A stretch of DNA of 64,000 bases, taken from Azospirillum sp. OGB3 (GTDB lineage: Bacteria; Pseudomonadota; Alphaproteobacteria; Azospirillales; Azospirillaceae). Positions within the stretch are counted from its first letter, which is position 1, and each line of letters begins with the position of its first letter. Where the stretch lies: assembly GCF_014192915.1 (NCBI RefSeq), contig NZ_JACHYN010000003.1, forward strand, positions 434,001 to 498,000. The letters are read 5' to 3'. Shown piece after piece: positions 1-8,640 of the stretch. The translations under genes and the position numbers were made by a program. The notes beneath the pieces were generated by a model, which saw only the letters and a program-made list of their open reading frames with translations, was not told the DNA's origin and searched no databases.

Positions 1-1
1 C

Positions 2-733
2 GCCGCCGCGGTGGCCCATCTCAACGCGCTGGTGCCGCGTCCCGACCTCGTCCTGATCACGGGCGACCTCGTCAACGGGCCGAAGCCCGGCGAGTACGAG
101 GCGCTGTCCGCCCTGCTGGAACCACTTGCCGTTCCCGTCCGCGTGCTGCCGGGCAATCACGACGACCGCATGGAACTGCGCCGAACCTTCACCGGCAGCG
201 GCTGGATGCCCATGGAGGGACCCTTCCTCCACCACGCGGTGGAGGAGTTTCCGGTCCGCATCCTGATGCTCGATTCGGTCGTCCCCGGTTCGGCGGTGGG
301 CGGCCTGTGCGCCGGCCGGCTGTCCTGGCTGGCGGAGCGTCTGGCGGAGCAGCCGGAGCGGCCGACGGTGCTGGCGCTGCACCACCCGCCCTTCGACACC
401 GGGCTGACCTTCCTCGACACGCTGCGCTGCCTGGAGGGCGCGGAGGAATTGGGGCGGCTGGTGCGGAGCCGTCCGAACATCCGGGCCGTGCTGTGCGGCC
501 ACACCCACCGCCAGACCGCGGTCGCCTGGAACGGGGCGCACGGCTATGTCGCCCCATCGGTGGCGTATCAGATTGCCCTGGATCTGGCGCCGGAGCCGCC
601 ATACCGATGGACGGAGGAGCCGTCCGCGCTCGCTCTTCATCAGTTCCGACCGGATGGCACGGTGGTGACGCATCTGAGCGTGATCGGCGACTATCCCGGC
701 AGGGAGTTTTCCCGCAAGGCCAGGAACTCCTGA
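2..733 (+). CDS. CpdA-like metallophosphoesterase (5' end outside window)
   Basis: The reading frame is open from the left edge, so the gene begins upstream; 243 residues are visible. A calcineurin-like metallophosphoesterase is supported by the metal-binding motifs GNHDD (near residue 55 of the visible part) and GHTHR (near residue 163), plus TGDLV near the visible start. The family hydrolyses phosphodiesters such as cyclic nucleotides with a two-metal centre; the closest known type is the cAMP phosphodiesterase CpdA/Icc. The substrate cannot be told from sequence. Its last 43 bases overlap the 3' end of the convergent glycosyltransferase gene. Confidence 0.85.
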   Translation, partial: AAAVAHLNALVPRPDLVLITGDLVNGPKPGEYEALSALLEPLAVPVRVLPGNHDDRMELRRTFTGSGWMPMEGPFLHHAVEEFPVRILMLDSVVPGSAVGGLCAGRLSWLAERLAEQPERPTVLALHHPPFDTGLTFLDTLRCLEGAEELGRLVRSRPNIRAVLCGHTHRQTAVAWNGAHGYVAPSVAYQIALDLAPEPPYRWTEEPSALALHQFRPDGTVVTHLSVIGDYPGREFSRKARNS

Positions 734-1551
734 AAATTGACGCAGCGTCCGGCGGCCTGCGCGGCGATGTAGGCGGCGTTGAGCGCGCGCTTGGCGTCCA
801 GGGCGGCGGCGAAGCGGTGGCGCAGCGCGGCGTCGGCGATCCGCAGACCGTCGCCGGACAGCCGGTCGAGGACATGGCGGTAGCAAAGGTCGGCCCGCGT
901 CCCACTGTCGGCGGAGCAGGTGATCGACCCCTCCCGCTGCCGATACTCGTAGAGCGGTTCCAGCACGAGTGGCAGACGGCCCAGCCGGTCGAGGAGTTGG
1001 ACGTTGAAGACCACGTCGTCGCAGAAATCGACGTCCTCCTCCCAACCGCGGACGAGGTCGCGGCGCACAACGGGGAACATCGGGACGGAGGTCTCCAGAA
1101 AAGCCGCCGCGTCCAGTGCAGCGGTCCCGGCACCGGGCGGGAACAGAGTGGAGAGCGGCGAGCCGTCGCCGTCGCGCACCACCGCCACGTTGTCCGCCGC
1201 CGCCCCCTGCACCACCGCCAGCGGGGCGAGCCGCGCCAGCCGGTCCGGCTCGAACCGGTCGTCGGCGTCCAGCGGTGCGATCAGCGGCAGGCGCGCGCAG
1301 CGCAGCCCGGCGTTGCGCGCCGCCGGTGCGCCGGACCCGACGCGGCCGGTCCCGGTGAAGGTCAGGCGCGAATCGGCGATGCCGGCAGCCGCCAGAAAAG
1401 CGCGGTAGTCGGCGCCGTCGTCGCTGATCACCACCGCTTCCCAGTCGGGAAAGCTCTGCGCCAGAAGGCTGGACACGGCGCGGGCGATGGTGCCCTGCGC
1501 CCGGAAGGCCGGAATGATGACCGAGACGCCGCTCCCGCTGCCCCCCTCCAT
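691..1551 (-). CDS. Family 2 glycosyltransferase
   Basis: A 286-residue cytosolic GT-A glycosyltransferase. The N-terminus carries the typical nucleotide-sugar fold start (VSVIIPAFRAQGTIARAV), and a DxD-type metal/sugar-nucleotide motif is seen as LDADDRF near residue 95. GT2 enzymes transfer sugars from UDP- or GDP-sugars to glycan, lipid or protein acceptors; the acceptor is unknown. The open frame extends 64 codons further upstream, but the ATG at 1551 is preceded by GGAGGG at good spacing and begins the domain directly. The 3' end overlaps the convergent phosphoesterase gene by 43 bp. Confidence 0.85.
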   Translation of the reverse strand: MEGGSGSGVSVIIPAFRAQGTIARAVSSLLAQSFPDWEAVVISDDGADYRAFLAAAGIADSRLTFTGTGRVGSGAPAARNAGLRCARLPLIAPLDADDRFEPDRLARLAPLAVVQGAAADNVAVVRDGDGSPLSTLFPPGAGTAALDAAAFLETSVPMFPVVRRDLVRGWEEDVDFCDDVVFNVQLLDRLGRLPLVLEPLYEYRQREGSITCSADSGTRADLCYRHVLDRLSGDGLRIADAALRHRFAAALDAKRALNAAYIAAQAAGRCVNFQEFLALRENSLPG

Positions 1552-1684
1552 GCACCGCCCTCCGATTGTGCAGAGGATAGTGTGCCTCTCGTTCCCGACG
1601 GTCGGCAAGCGGCGATCCGCGTCGATACGGCCAGCCTGAGCGCGACTATGACGGTGCGGGGGTGGGATTTGGCGTCGCGGCCCG

Positions 1685-1712
1685 TTGAACAAGGAACCGA
1701 TACGGGCTATGT
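1685..1712 (+). promoter_or_regulatory. Possible promoter of the ClpP-like gene
   Basis: TTGAAC at 1685-1690 and CTATGT at 1707-1712 are separated by 16 bp, about 100 bp before the ClpP-like start. The spacing fits a sigma70 or RpoH-type promoter, but the -10 is imperfect. Confidence 0.3.
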
Positions 1713-1812
1713 GGAGAAACGAGTGGCGTGGTTCGGTTCCCATCCGACATCACAGGCCCCCGCAAGCCAAAGCCCCCCGGTAGACACGCCGACCTCAGGG
1801 AGTTCAAAAACG

Positions 1813-2439
1813 ATGGCGCAAGACGGATACACCCGCTTCGACGACGAACCCGAGCAGGAGCCGGACGAGAAGTCGAAGGAAAGCGCCCCGCCGCCGTTCG
1901 CTGCCGTGCAGTCGAACCTGTTCAAGGCGCGCACGGTGCTGATCTTCGGGCAGATCGACATGAAGCTGGCGCAGGCCGTCTCGGCCCAGCTGCTGGCTCT
2001 GGCCCACGAGAGCAACGACGACATCACGGTCGTGGTGAACTCCCCCGGCGGCCACGTCGAGGCGGGCGACACCATTCACGACATGATCCGCTTCGTGAAG
2101 CCGCGCGTGAAGATGCTGGGCACCGGCTGGGTCGCCAGCGCCGGCTGCCACATCTTCCTGGCCGCGAAGAAGGAAGACCGCTTCTGCCTGCCGAACACCC
2201 GCTTCCTGATCCACCAGCCGCTGGGCGGCACCGGTGGCCGGGCGACGGACATCGCCATCGAGGCGAAGGAAATCATCCGCATGCGTGAGCGCCTGAACCG
2301 CATCATCGCGCGCGAGACTGGTCAGCCGGTGGAGAAGGTGTCCAAGGACACCGACCGGAACTACTGGATGATGGCCGACGAGGCCCGCGAGTACGGCATC
2401 GTCACCCATGTCATCGAAAGCTTCGACGAGCTGAAGTAA
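1813..2439 (+). CDS. ClpP-family serine protease (Clp proteolytic subunit paralogue)
   Basis: A 208-residue ClpP fold protein. The Ser-His-Asp triad is intact: Ser in GWVASAGC, His in LIHQPLGG, Asp in VSKDTDRNYW. ClpP forms tetradecameric chambers that degrade substrates delivered by ClpX/ClpA-type unfoldases. The first 30 residues are acidic and proline-rich and unlike a typical ClpP propeptide. No tig, clpX or lon is adjacent, so this is probably an additional ClpP-like copy rather than the main clpP of the usual tig-clpP-clpX cluster. The ATG at 1813 is preceded by GGGAG about 10 bases upstream. A strong intrinsic terminator follows. Confidence 0.88.
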   Translation: MAQDGYTRFDDEPEQEPDEKSKESAPPPFAAVQSNLFKARTVLIFGQIDMKLAQAVSAQLLALAHESNDDITVVVNSPGGHVEAGDTIHDMIRFVKPRVKMLGTGWVASAGCHIFLAAKKEDRFCLPNTRFLIHQPLGGTGGRATDIAIEAKEIIRMRERLNRIIARETGQPVEKVSKDTDRNYWMMADEAREYGIVTHVIESFDELK

Positions 2440-2460
2440 GCGGTCCTCCGGAACGCACGA

Positions 2461-2490
2461 AGCCCCTCTCCTGCGAGAGGGGCTTTTTTT
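2461..2490 (+). terminator. Rho-independent terminator after the ClpP-like gene
   Basis: A perfect 10-bp stem (AGCCCCTCTC / GAGAGGGGCT, 2461-2470 with 2475-2484) closed by a 4-base loop is followed directly by a run of T. Confidence 0.93.
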
Positions 2491-2536
2491 ATGTCCGCGG
2501 CTCGGCTTGAGCGATCAAGCCAGTCACATCAGCCGT

Positions 2537-2752
2537 TTAGACAACGATGTTCAGATTCTGTCCGCGCGTGGCCGTGACGTTGCCACCGGCCGATGAGGAC
2601 CCATCCGTTCCGCCCTGGAGCAGCGCGGCAATGGCCTGATCCTGCTGCTGCGCGGTCTGATTCAGCGTCTTCACGCCGAAATCCATCTGTCCCTGCGCCT
2701 GCCGCAAGCCGACCGCGGCACCCAGGGTGGAGGAGGATATGTCGAGAGCCAT
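2537..2752 (-). CDS. Small YjfB-like putative motility protein
   Basis: A 71-residue protein of low complexity, rich in Gln, Ala and Ser, beginning MALDISSSTLGAAVGLRQAQ. Length and pattern (SQ/AQ-rich amphipathic helix, then 'VKTLNQTAQQQDQAIAALL') resemble the YjfB family of putative motility proteins found near flagellar genes. No biochemical function is established for that family. It ends in LNIVV, and the next gene in the same direction ends in VNVVI, so the two small proteins may share a C-terminal signature. A purine-rich GAAGG precedes the ATG. Confidence 0.62.
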   Translation of the reverse strand: MALDISSSTLGAAVGLRQAQGQMDFGVKTLNQTAQQQDQAIAALLQGGTDGSSSAGGNVTATRGQNLNIVV

Positions 2753-2810
2753 CGGAAAAAAGCCTTCAAAGGGAACCGTCGGCCGAATCCGACCGCCCGC
2801 GCCGTGCCGG

Positions 2811-3368
2811 TCAGATGACCACGTTGACGGAACCGGCCCCCACCGAGGGAGCGGCCGCCGCGTGTGCCACCACCGGGGTCGAGGCTACCACCGGAGACGT
2901 GTGCGCGGAAGTCCCCTGTGACAGGCTGGAGCGGCCCCCACCGGTTCCGGAATGGCCCGCGGCCCAGCGGTGCACGGGCGAGAAGTTGGCTAAGGTCCCG
3001 CTCTGGCCGGCACCGTTCAGCTGGTCCTGCCCGTCCGAGCCACCAACCAGAAGCTCAAGCGACGCCTTGCCGCTCTTCCGGTCCTTCTGCGCCTCGCGGT
3101 ACTGCCGCAGCGCCGCCTCGGTCGGAATCTGGTCGAGGGTCGCCCCGTCCTCCGGGCTGCGGAACAGCAGCACCAGCCGCGACGCGTCGGCGTCGTACCG
3201 GTAGGCGGTCTTCGTGTAGCGCCCGCCGAGCGGTTCGGACTGTCCGGTGACGGGATCCTTCGTGGACGGAGTCCCGGCTTCGGCCGCGTTTTCAACAGCG
3301 TCGCTGTTGCGGGCCGTCATGAAGGCCAACGGCCTTGCAGCCGTTGCGGTGGCGATGGCCACGTTCAT
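2811..3368 (-). CDS. FlaG-like hypothetical protein
   Basis: A 185-residue protein. The centre (about residues 50-90) has the pattern of FlaG-type flagellar proteins: an aromatic/basic segment (TAYRYDADASRLVLLF), then RSPEDGATLDQIPTEAALR, resembling the 'D-GEVIRQIP-EE' core of FlaG. The rest is Ala/Ser/Gly-rich and likely disordered. FlaG proteins influence flagellar filament length or cap function; that role here is inference. The ATG at 3368 was chosen over an in-frame TTG 24 bases upstream; neither has a strong ribosome site. It lies 58 bp upstream of the YjfB-like gene, probably co-transcribed. Confidence 0.55.
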   Translation of the reverse strand: MNVAIATATAARPLAFMTARNSDAVENAAEAGTPSTKDPVTGQSEPLGGRYTKTAYRYDADASRLVLLFRSPEDGATLDQIPTEAALRQYREAQKDRKSGKASLELLVGGSDGQDQLNGAGQSGTLANFSPVHRWAAGHSGTGGGRSSLSQGTSAHTSPVVASTPVVAHAAAAPSVGAGSVNVVI

Positions 3369-3590
3369 GACATTACACCGATAATTGGACAATCCAGATC
3401 ATATATTGCAGTCGTATTCTTGCATTGTAAAGGGTTCGTTCACCTTTTTTCGGGCTATGCCAAAGGACGAAATCGCCCAAGCTGTTTCCGGTACCAAAGC
3501 TTCGCATTTCAGGACCATTGGGGCCGTCGCCCACCCATTTCACAGCCATGGCGCTTGCGGAGGGGCGCCGGGGTGCTTAAGCCTGTAGGC

Positions 3591-5075
3591 ATGGTTACGA
3601 TCGCGGAAGCGCTGACGCTCGCCCTGGACCACCATCTGGCCGGCCGGCTGGCCGAGGCCCAACAGCTGTACAACCGCATCCTCGATGTGGACCCGGATCA
3701 GCCGGACGCCCTGCATTTCCTGGGCGTCCTGGCCGGGCAGGTGGGCGAGCGGGCACTCGGGCTGGACCTCATCGCCCGCGCCATCGTCCAACGGCCCGAG
3801 GCCGCGGACATGCACGCCAACAGCGGCAACATCCGCCGCTCCTCCGGGCAACCGGAGGTCGCGGTGGAGGACTACCGGCGCGCCGTCGCCCTCCAGCCAG
3901 ATTTCGCGGAGGCCTGGACCGACATGGCGAACGCCCTGCGCGCCCTGGGCCGCTCCGTCGGCGCCATCACCGCCCTGGAGCGCGCCGTCGCCTCCGTCCC
4001 CAGCCTGACCATCGCCGTGGAACGCCTGGGCGCGCTGCGCCACGAAGAGGGGCGCCTCCTGGTCGAACAGGGGCGCGGCACCGAATCCCTCCGCCCGCTC
4101 GGCCGCGCCGCCGAACTGCTGCCGCTGGACGCCGACGTCGCCTTTCTCTATGGCAACGCCCTGTTCGCCATGGGACTGCGGGAGGACTCCACCCTCGCCT
4201 ACCGCAACGCCTTGGCGATCACGCCGGATTTTCCCTCCGCCACGTTCAACCTGGGGATCGCGCTGGGGGGCGTGGACCGGCTGGAGGATTCCGCCCGCGC
4301 GCTGGAGCGGGCCGCCCGCCTGGACCCCCGCCATCTCGACGCCATCGACCGGCTGGTCGTCGCCCTAGCCCTTCTCGGCCGGGAGGACGAGGCCGCCGCG
4401 TGGGGCGAACGCGCGCTGGACCTGAAGGACCGGACGGCCATCGACACGGCACCCGCCCTGCCCCCTTTGCCCGCCCGGCCACGCGGGGCCGAGGCGCGGC
4501 GGCACAACGTCATCGCCTTCAACCTGTGGAGCGGCCAACCGTCCGGCACCCACGACCCTGCGGAGATTCTGCGGCGGACCGGTGCGCTCTATCCGGGTTG
4601 GACCTGCCGGGTTTATCACGATGACACCCTCGCCGCCGACCGGCTGGCCGAGCTGGCCGCGGCCGGGGCGGAGCTCATGGCGGTGGCCTCCGATGCGTCG
4701 ACCGGCGGTCCCTACTGGCGCCTGGCCGCCGCCGACGATCCCACCGTGGCGCGCTTCCTCTGCCGCGACTGGGACGCCCTGCCGTCCGCCGACGGAAAGG
4801 CGGCCGTCGATGCCTGGGCCGCGTCCGCCCGGCCCTTCCACGTCCTGCGCGACGGGGTTCTGCACACGGAGGTGATGTCGGGCGGTCACTGGGGCGGCAT
4901 CGCCGGGCTGCTGCCCGACCTGTTGCCGCTCGCCGAGCGCCACGCCGCCGCCGAAGCGGACCGGGCGCAGGACCACCGATTCCTGCGCCGCATCGTCTGG
5001 CCGATGATCCGCGACCGCGCCCTGATCCACGACCGCGCCCACCCCCGGCACGGCCTGCCCTTCCCCGCGGTGTGA
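3591..5075 (+). CDS. TPR protein with C-terminal glycosyltransferase-like domain
   Basis: A 494-residue two-part protein. Residues 1-285 form a run of tetratricopeptide repeats (AEALTLALDHHLAGRLAEA, then helical pairs ending in DP..PDAL). After about residue 300 a second domain begins with HNVIAFNLWSG and continues with YPGWTCRVYHDD, FLCRDWD, ARPFHVLRD and SGGHWGGIAG, a pattern of glycosyltransferase-like proteins that keep an 'RD' pair and 'PFH..RD' segment. TPR-glycosyltransferase fusions modify surface glycans or flagellins; its position next to flagellum-like small genes hints at filament glycosylation, which is inference. An upstream extension of the frame is discounted; the ATG at 3591 begins the first repeat. 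Confidence 0.75.
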   Translation: MVTIAEALTLALDHHLAGRLAEAQQLYNRILDVDPDQPDALHFLGVLAGQVGERALGLDLIARAIVQRPEAADMHANSGNIRRSSGQPEVAVEDYRRAVALQPDFAEAWTDMANALRALGRSVGAITALERAVASVPSLTIAVERLGALRHEEGRLLVEQGRGTESLRPLGRAAELLPLDADVAFLYGNALFAMGLREDSTLAYRNALAITPDFPSATFNLGIALGGVDRLEDSARALERAARLDPRHLDAIDRLVVALALLGREDEAAAWGERALDLKDRTAIDTAPALPPLPARPRGAEARRHNVIAFNLWSGQPSGTHDPAEILRRTGALYPGWTCRVYHDDTLAADRLAELAAAGAELMAVASDASTGGPYWRLAAADDPTVARFLCRDWDALPSADGKAAVDAWAASARPFHVLRDGVLHTEVMSGGHWGGIAGLLPDLLPLAERHAAAEADRAQDHRFLRRIVWPMIRDRALIHDRAHPRHGLPFPAV

Positions 5076-5079
5076 TCGG

Positions 5080-6120
5080 CTACAGCACCTGCTTCGGCAG
5101 CGACAGCAGCTCCTTGCGGATCTGGCCCATGCTCGGCCGGTTGTCGGGACCGAAGGCGATGGGACGGCACAGATGCATGGCGGTCAGCCCGACCCGCGCG
5201 GTCAGCAGACCGTTGATCACCCCCTGCCCCATGCGGGTGGAGATGGCCGCGGCGATGGAGCCACCCAGCGCCTCGACGGCAACGTGGTGGGCGCTTTCCG
5301 CCACCCCGGCCACCGCGAGGTTGGCGAGCATCCGCCGCAACAGCCGCAGCGACCCGACATAGCCGGGCCGCGCCCCGTAGAGCGCCGCAATCTCGCGCAC
5401 CAGCTTCAAGTTGCGCCACAGCACCACGGCGAGGTCGACGACCGCAGCCGGGCTGAGCGCCGTCGCTACGGCGGTGTCGCGCGAGGCGCGCAGGACGGTC
5501 TGGTAGGCGCGGCGGTCGAGCGGCCCCATCACCTCGCGGTCGAGCAGGCGCAGGATCTCCGCGTCGTCGTGGGCGTCGGTCACATGGTCGCGCACCCGCT
5601 CCAACGAAGGCGCCAGATCGGGACGGCCCTCATAGAGGCGGGTCAGCGACCCGGCGAAGCGCTCGGCGTGGCCCGGCTCCCCGGCCTGCGTCACAATCTC
5701 CGTGGTCAGGCGCCCGGCCTCGCCGCGCAGTTCCTCGATCTTGCGCAGGCGACGCAGCGCGCGCAGTTCGCGCAGCAGCATCGCCACTGCCGCCCCGCCG
5801 GCCACGGTCACGGCGGCGGCCACCAGGACGCCCAGCGCGGCGCTGGTGGCGAAGGCGCGGTTGAACAGGTCCCAGGTGTCGAAGCCCAGCGCGATCAGCA
5901 CCAGCGCGGCGACCGAGCCGGCCAACCAGCGGCCGAGCCGGCTGCGCGGCCGGTCCTCCGCCAGCAGCGCGGGGAGGCGCTCCGCCGCCGAACCGGCCAG
6001 GGGGCCGGCCAGGGGGCCGGCGATGATCGCCTCCTCCTCCGCCGCGGGGACGGCGGCGGCGCGGGCGGGGTCCAGCTCCATCGGCGGGACCCAGCGGCGG
6101 TCGCGCGTGTCCTCGCTCAT
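5080..6120 (-). CDS. ycjF: YcjF/TIGR01620-family membrane protein
   Basis: A 346-residue inner-membrane protein. The N-terminus is a soluble Ala/Glu-rich stretch; two transmembrane segments lie at about 65-115 (VAALVLIALGF..., LGVLVAAAVTVAGGAAVAML), and the C-terminal half is the DUF697-like domain (ATALSPAAVVDLAVVLWRN; GQGVINGLLTARVGLTAMHLCRP). The family accompanies the YcjX GTPase in stress-related operons. The start overlaps the ycjX stop by four bases (ATGA), so translation is coupled. The physiological role is not established. It converges on the TPR gene with only four bases between. Confidence 0.85.
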   Translation of the reverse strand: MSEDTRDRRWVPPMELDPARAAAVPAAEEEAIIAGPLAGPLAGSAAERLPALLAEDRPRSRLGRWLAGSVAALVLIALGFDTWDLFNRAFATSAALGVLVAAAVTVAGGAAVAMLLRELRALRRLRKIEELRGEAGRLTTEIVTQAGEPGHAERFAGSLTRLYEGRPDLAPSLERVRDHVTDAHDDAEILRLLDREVMGPLDRRAYQTVLRASRDTAVATALSPAAVVDLAVVLWRNLKLVREIAALYGARPGYVGSLRLLRRMLANLAVAGVAESAHHVAVEALGGSIAAAISTRMGQGVINGLLTARVGLTAMHLCRPIAFGPDNRPSMGQIRKELLSLPKQVL

Positions 6121-7532
6121 TCCAGATAATCCCCCAGCAGGAACTGCATGGCCTGGTCGAGCCGGATGTGCGGCAGGCCGCGCGCCTCGCGGGCAAGGTC
6201 GGCGGGCGGCTGGAAGGCCATGAAGTTGTAGGGCCGCTCCTGCCCCGGCGGGAAGTCGGCATCCTCGGGGATCTCACCGGGGAACAGCACGGTCGGACGG
6301 TCGCGCCCGAGCGGCACGCCGCGCACGCAACGCAGTTGCCGCCCCTCATGCTCGGTCACCACCGTCTCTGTGGACTTCAGGGCGGCGATGGCCATGGTTT
6401 CCACCCGCGCGCCTTCGAAGCGGATGCCGGCGCGGGCGTCGGACACCAGCCGGTCCAGCAGATGGCGCAGGCTGTTGTGCTGGTGCGAGGCGACATGGTC
6501 GGCCTTGGTCGCGGCGAACAGCACGCGGTCGATCTTCCGGCCCAGCAGCCAGTCCAGCCAACTGCTGGACCCGTGCCGGAACGGCTCCAGGCTCAGTTCC
6601 AGGGCGCGCTTCATGTCCGCCATGCCCGCCGGGCCGGAGTTCAGCGCCCCCAGCACGTCGATCAGGACGATCTGGCGGTCGAGCCGGGCGAAATGCTCGG
6701 CGAAGAAGCGGCGGACCACCTTGGACTTGTACGCCTCGTAGCGGTCCTCCATCAGCGCCCACAGGCTGCCGCGGGTGCGCGGACGGTCGCCCGGCAGCGG
6801 GCAGAAGGTCAGCAGCGGTGCGTTGGCCATGTCGCCCGGCTCGACGAAGCGGCCGGGCTGGATCAGGCTGAGCAGATTGTCGGAACGGCGGCAGGCGTGC
6901 AGGTAATCGGTGAACAGCGCCGCGCCGCGCCGCGCCTCCTCCTCCTCCGCCGGGGCTCCCGTGTCGATGGTGGCGAGCCAGCCGCGCCAGGACACCGACA
7001 GCTCGTCGCGCGGCGGCCGCCCGGCCAGTTCCAGGGTCAGCGCGCTCCATTCCGCGAAGGACTGGTGGAGCAGCGGCAGGTCGAGCAGCCATTCGCCGGG
7101 ATAGTCGACGATGTCGAGATTCAGCGTGGCGACCGGCTGCACCGTGCGCTTCAGCACCGCGTTCGGGCGGTAGCGCATGGACAGGCGGAGTTGGCTGATG
7201 CCCTGCGTTTCCTTTGGCCAGCGGGGAATGGGCCCGGTCAGCTCGGCAAGCCGCTGCTCGACCTCGAAGCGGGGAACCTGGGCGTCGGGCTGGGGGCGCA
7301 GACGCGACGCCTGGAAGCGCCCGGACGACACCACGTCCAGGAAGGGAAGCCGCCCGGCCTTCAGCAGATTGTCGACCAGCGAGGTGACGAACACGGTCTT
7401 GCCGGCCCGCCGCAGCCCGGTGACGCCGAGACGGACGTCCTGCTCCAGGATGCCGCCGGAAACGAGATCGCCGGCCCGCCCCAACAGGCGCGAGCCGGCG
7501 TCGTAAAGGTCGTTGAAAATGGGCACGCGCAC
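6117..7532 (-). CDS. ycjX: YcjX-family GTP-binding protein
   Basis: A 471-residue P-loop protein of the YcjX (DUF463) family. Walker A is GLRRAGKT near residue 40; LDIVDYPGEW near 145 is the switch II/G3-type motif (DxxG as DYPG), and TKADH near 345 is the NKxD-like base-recognition motif. YcjX in enterobacteria is heat-shock induced and pairs with YcjF; a phage-shock-like membrane role has been proposed but not proved. The start is GTG (VRVPIFNDLYD). The gene precedes ycjF with a four-base overlap and lies 79 bp downstream of era. Confidence 0.87.
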   Translation of the reverse strand: MRVPIFNDLYDAGSRLLGRAGDLVSGGILEQDVRLGVTGLRRAGKTVFVTSLVDNLLKAGRLPFLDVVSSGRFQASRLRPQPDAQVPRFEVEQRLAELTGPIPRWPKETQGISQLRLSMRYRPNAVLKRTVQPVATLNLDIVDYPGEWLLDLPLLHQSFAEWSALTLELAGRPPRDELSVSWRGWLATIDTGAPAEEEEARRGAALFTDYLHACRRSDNLLSLIQPGRFVEPGDMANAPLLTFCPLPGDRPRTRGSLWALMEDRYEAYKSKVVRRFFAEHFARLDRQIVLIDVLGALNSGPAGMADMKRALELSLEPFRHGSSSWLDWLLGRKIDRVLFAATKADHVASHQHNSLRHLLDRLVSDARAGIRFEGARVETMAIAALKSTETVVTEHEGRQLRCVRGVPLGRDRPTVLFPGEIPEDADFPPGQERPYNFMAFQPPADLAREARGLPHIRLDQAMQFLLGDYLE

Positions 7533-7611
7533 GCTCAGCCGGTCCGTGTTGGGGACGATCGCCCCTCTATATGGGGGACCGTCCGCCCACGCCTATACCC
7601 TGACCGGCGCT

Positions 7612-8640
7612 TTAGGACGCCCCGAAGTCGAGGTTCCAGGCCTCGTAGCGCTCCGGATCGTTCTCCCAGTCCTCGCGCACCTTGACGAACAGCATCAGGT
7701 GGACGCGCTGCTCCAGCATCTCTTCCAGCTCGGTGCGGGCGGCCTGCCCCAGTGCCTTGATGCGGGAGCCCTGCTTGCCGAGCACGATGGCCTTCTGGCT
7801 GTCGCGCTGGACATACACGACCTGGGAGATCTTCACCGACCCGTTCTCGAACTCCTCCCACTGCTCGGTCTCGACCGTCGCCGAATAGGGGAGTTCCTGG
7901 TGAAGCTGCTGGAACAGCTTCTCGCGGGTGATCTCCGCCGCCAGCAGGCGCATCGGCATGTCGGAGATCTGGTCCTCCGGGTAATGCCAGGGGCCTTCCG
8001 GCATGCGGGCGGCCAGGAAGCCGCGCAGATGCTCCACCCCGTCGCCGGTCGAGGCGGACAGCATGAAGATGTCGGTGAAGATGCCTTCCTGGTTGAAGCT
8101 GTCGGCGAGACCCAGCAGCTTCTCCCGCGGCACGAGGTCGATCTTGTTCAGGATCAGGATGGCCTTGCGCCCCTGCTCCTTCAGGCGGGCAATGATGCCC
8201 TGCGTGTCCTGGTCGATGCCGCGGCGCGACACGTCGAACAGCAGGCCGACCAGATCGGCGTCCTCCGCCCCCTGCCAGGCCGCCGCCACCATGGCGCGGT
8301 CCAGACGGCGTTTCGGCTTGAAGATGCCGGGCGTGTCCACGAAGATGATCTGGCTGTCGCCGGCGATGGTGATGCCCAGCACACGCGTACGGGTGGTCTG
8401 CACTTTCGAGCTGACGATCGACACCTTGGAGCCGACCATCGCGTTCAGCAGGGTCGACTTGCCGGCGTTCGGCGCGCCGACCAGCGCGACGAAACCGCAG
8501 CGCGGGTTCTCGGGCACATAGGCAGCCTCTTCGGCGCCTTCTTCGGCACCAGTGTCGGCACCCTCGTCCACGCTCTCGCTCACGCCCTCGTCCTTATCGT
8601 CGAAATCGTCGTCTTCAAACTTGTCGCGGCCGTCAGTCAT
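7612..8640 (-). CDS. era: GTPase Era with an acidic N-terminal extension
   Basis: A 342-residue Era protein that binds 16S rRNA and assists 30S maturation. GTPase motifs are intact: GAPNAGKS (G1, near residue 54), DTPG (G3), NKID (G4). The C-terminal KH domain includes VYVQRDSQKAIVLGKQGSRIK. Typical Era proteins are about 300 residues; here the first 42 residues are an extra stretch dominated by Asp and Glu (for example KFEDDDFDDKDEG), probably disordered. The start overlaps the end of rnc by 8 bp, which argues for translational coupling and for the long start. Confidence 0.96.
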   Translation of the reverse strand: MTDGRDKFEDDDFDDKDEGVSESVDEGADTGAEEGAEEAAYVPENPRCGFVALVGAPNAGKSTLLNAMVGSKVSIVSSKVQTTRTRVLGITIAGDSQIIFVDTPGIFKPKRRLDRAMVAAAWQGAEDADLVGLLFDVSRRGIDQDTQGIIARLKEQGRKAILILNKIDLVPREKLLGLADSFNQEGIFTDIFMLSASTGDGVEHLRGFLAARMPEGPWHYPEDQISDMPMRLLAAEITREKLFQQLHQELPYSATVETEQWEEFENGSVKISQVVYVQRDSQKAIVLGKQGSRIKALGQAARTELEEMLEQRVHLMLFVKVREDWENDPERYEAWNLDFGAS

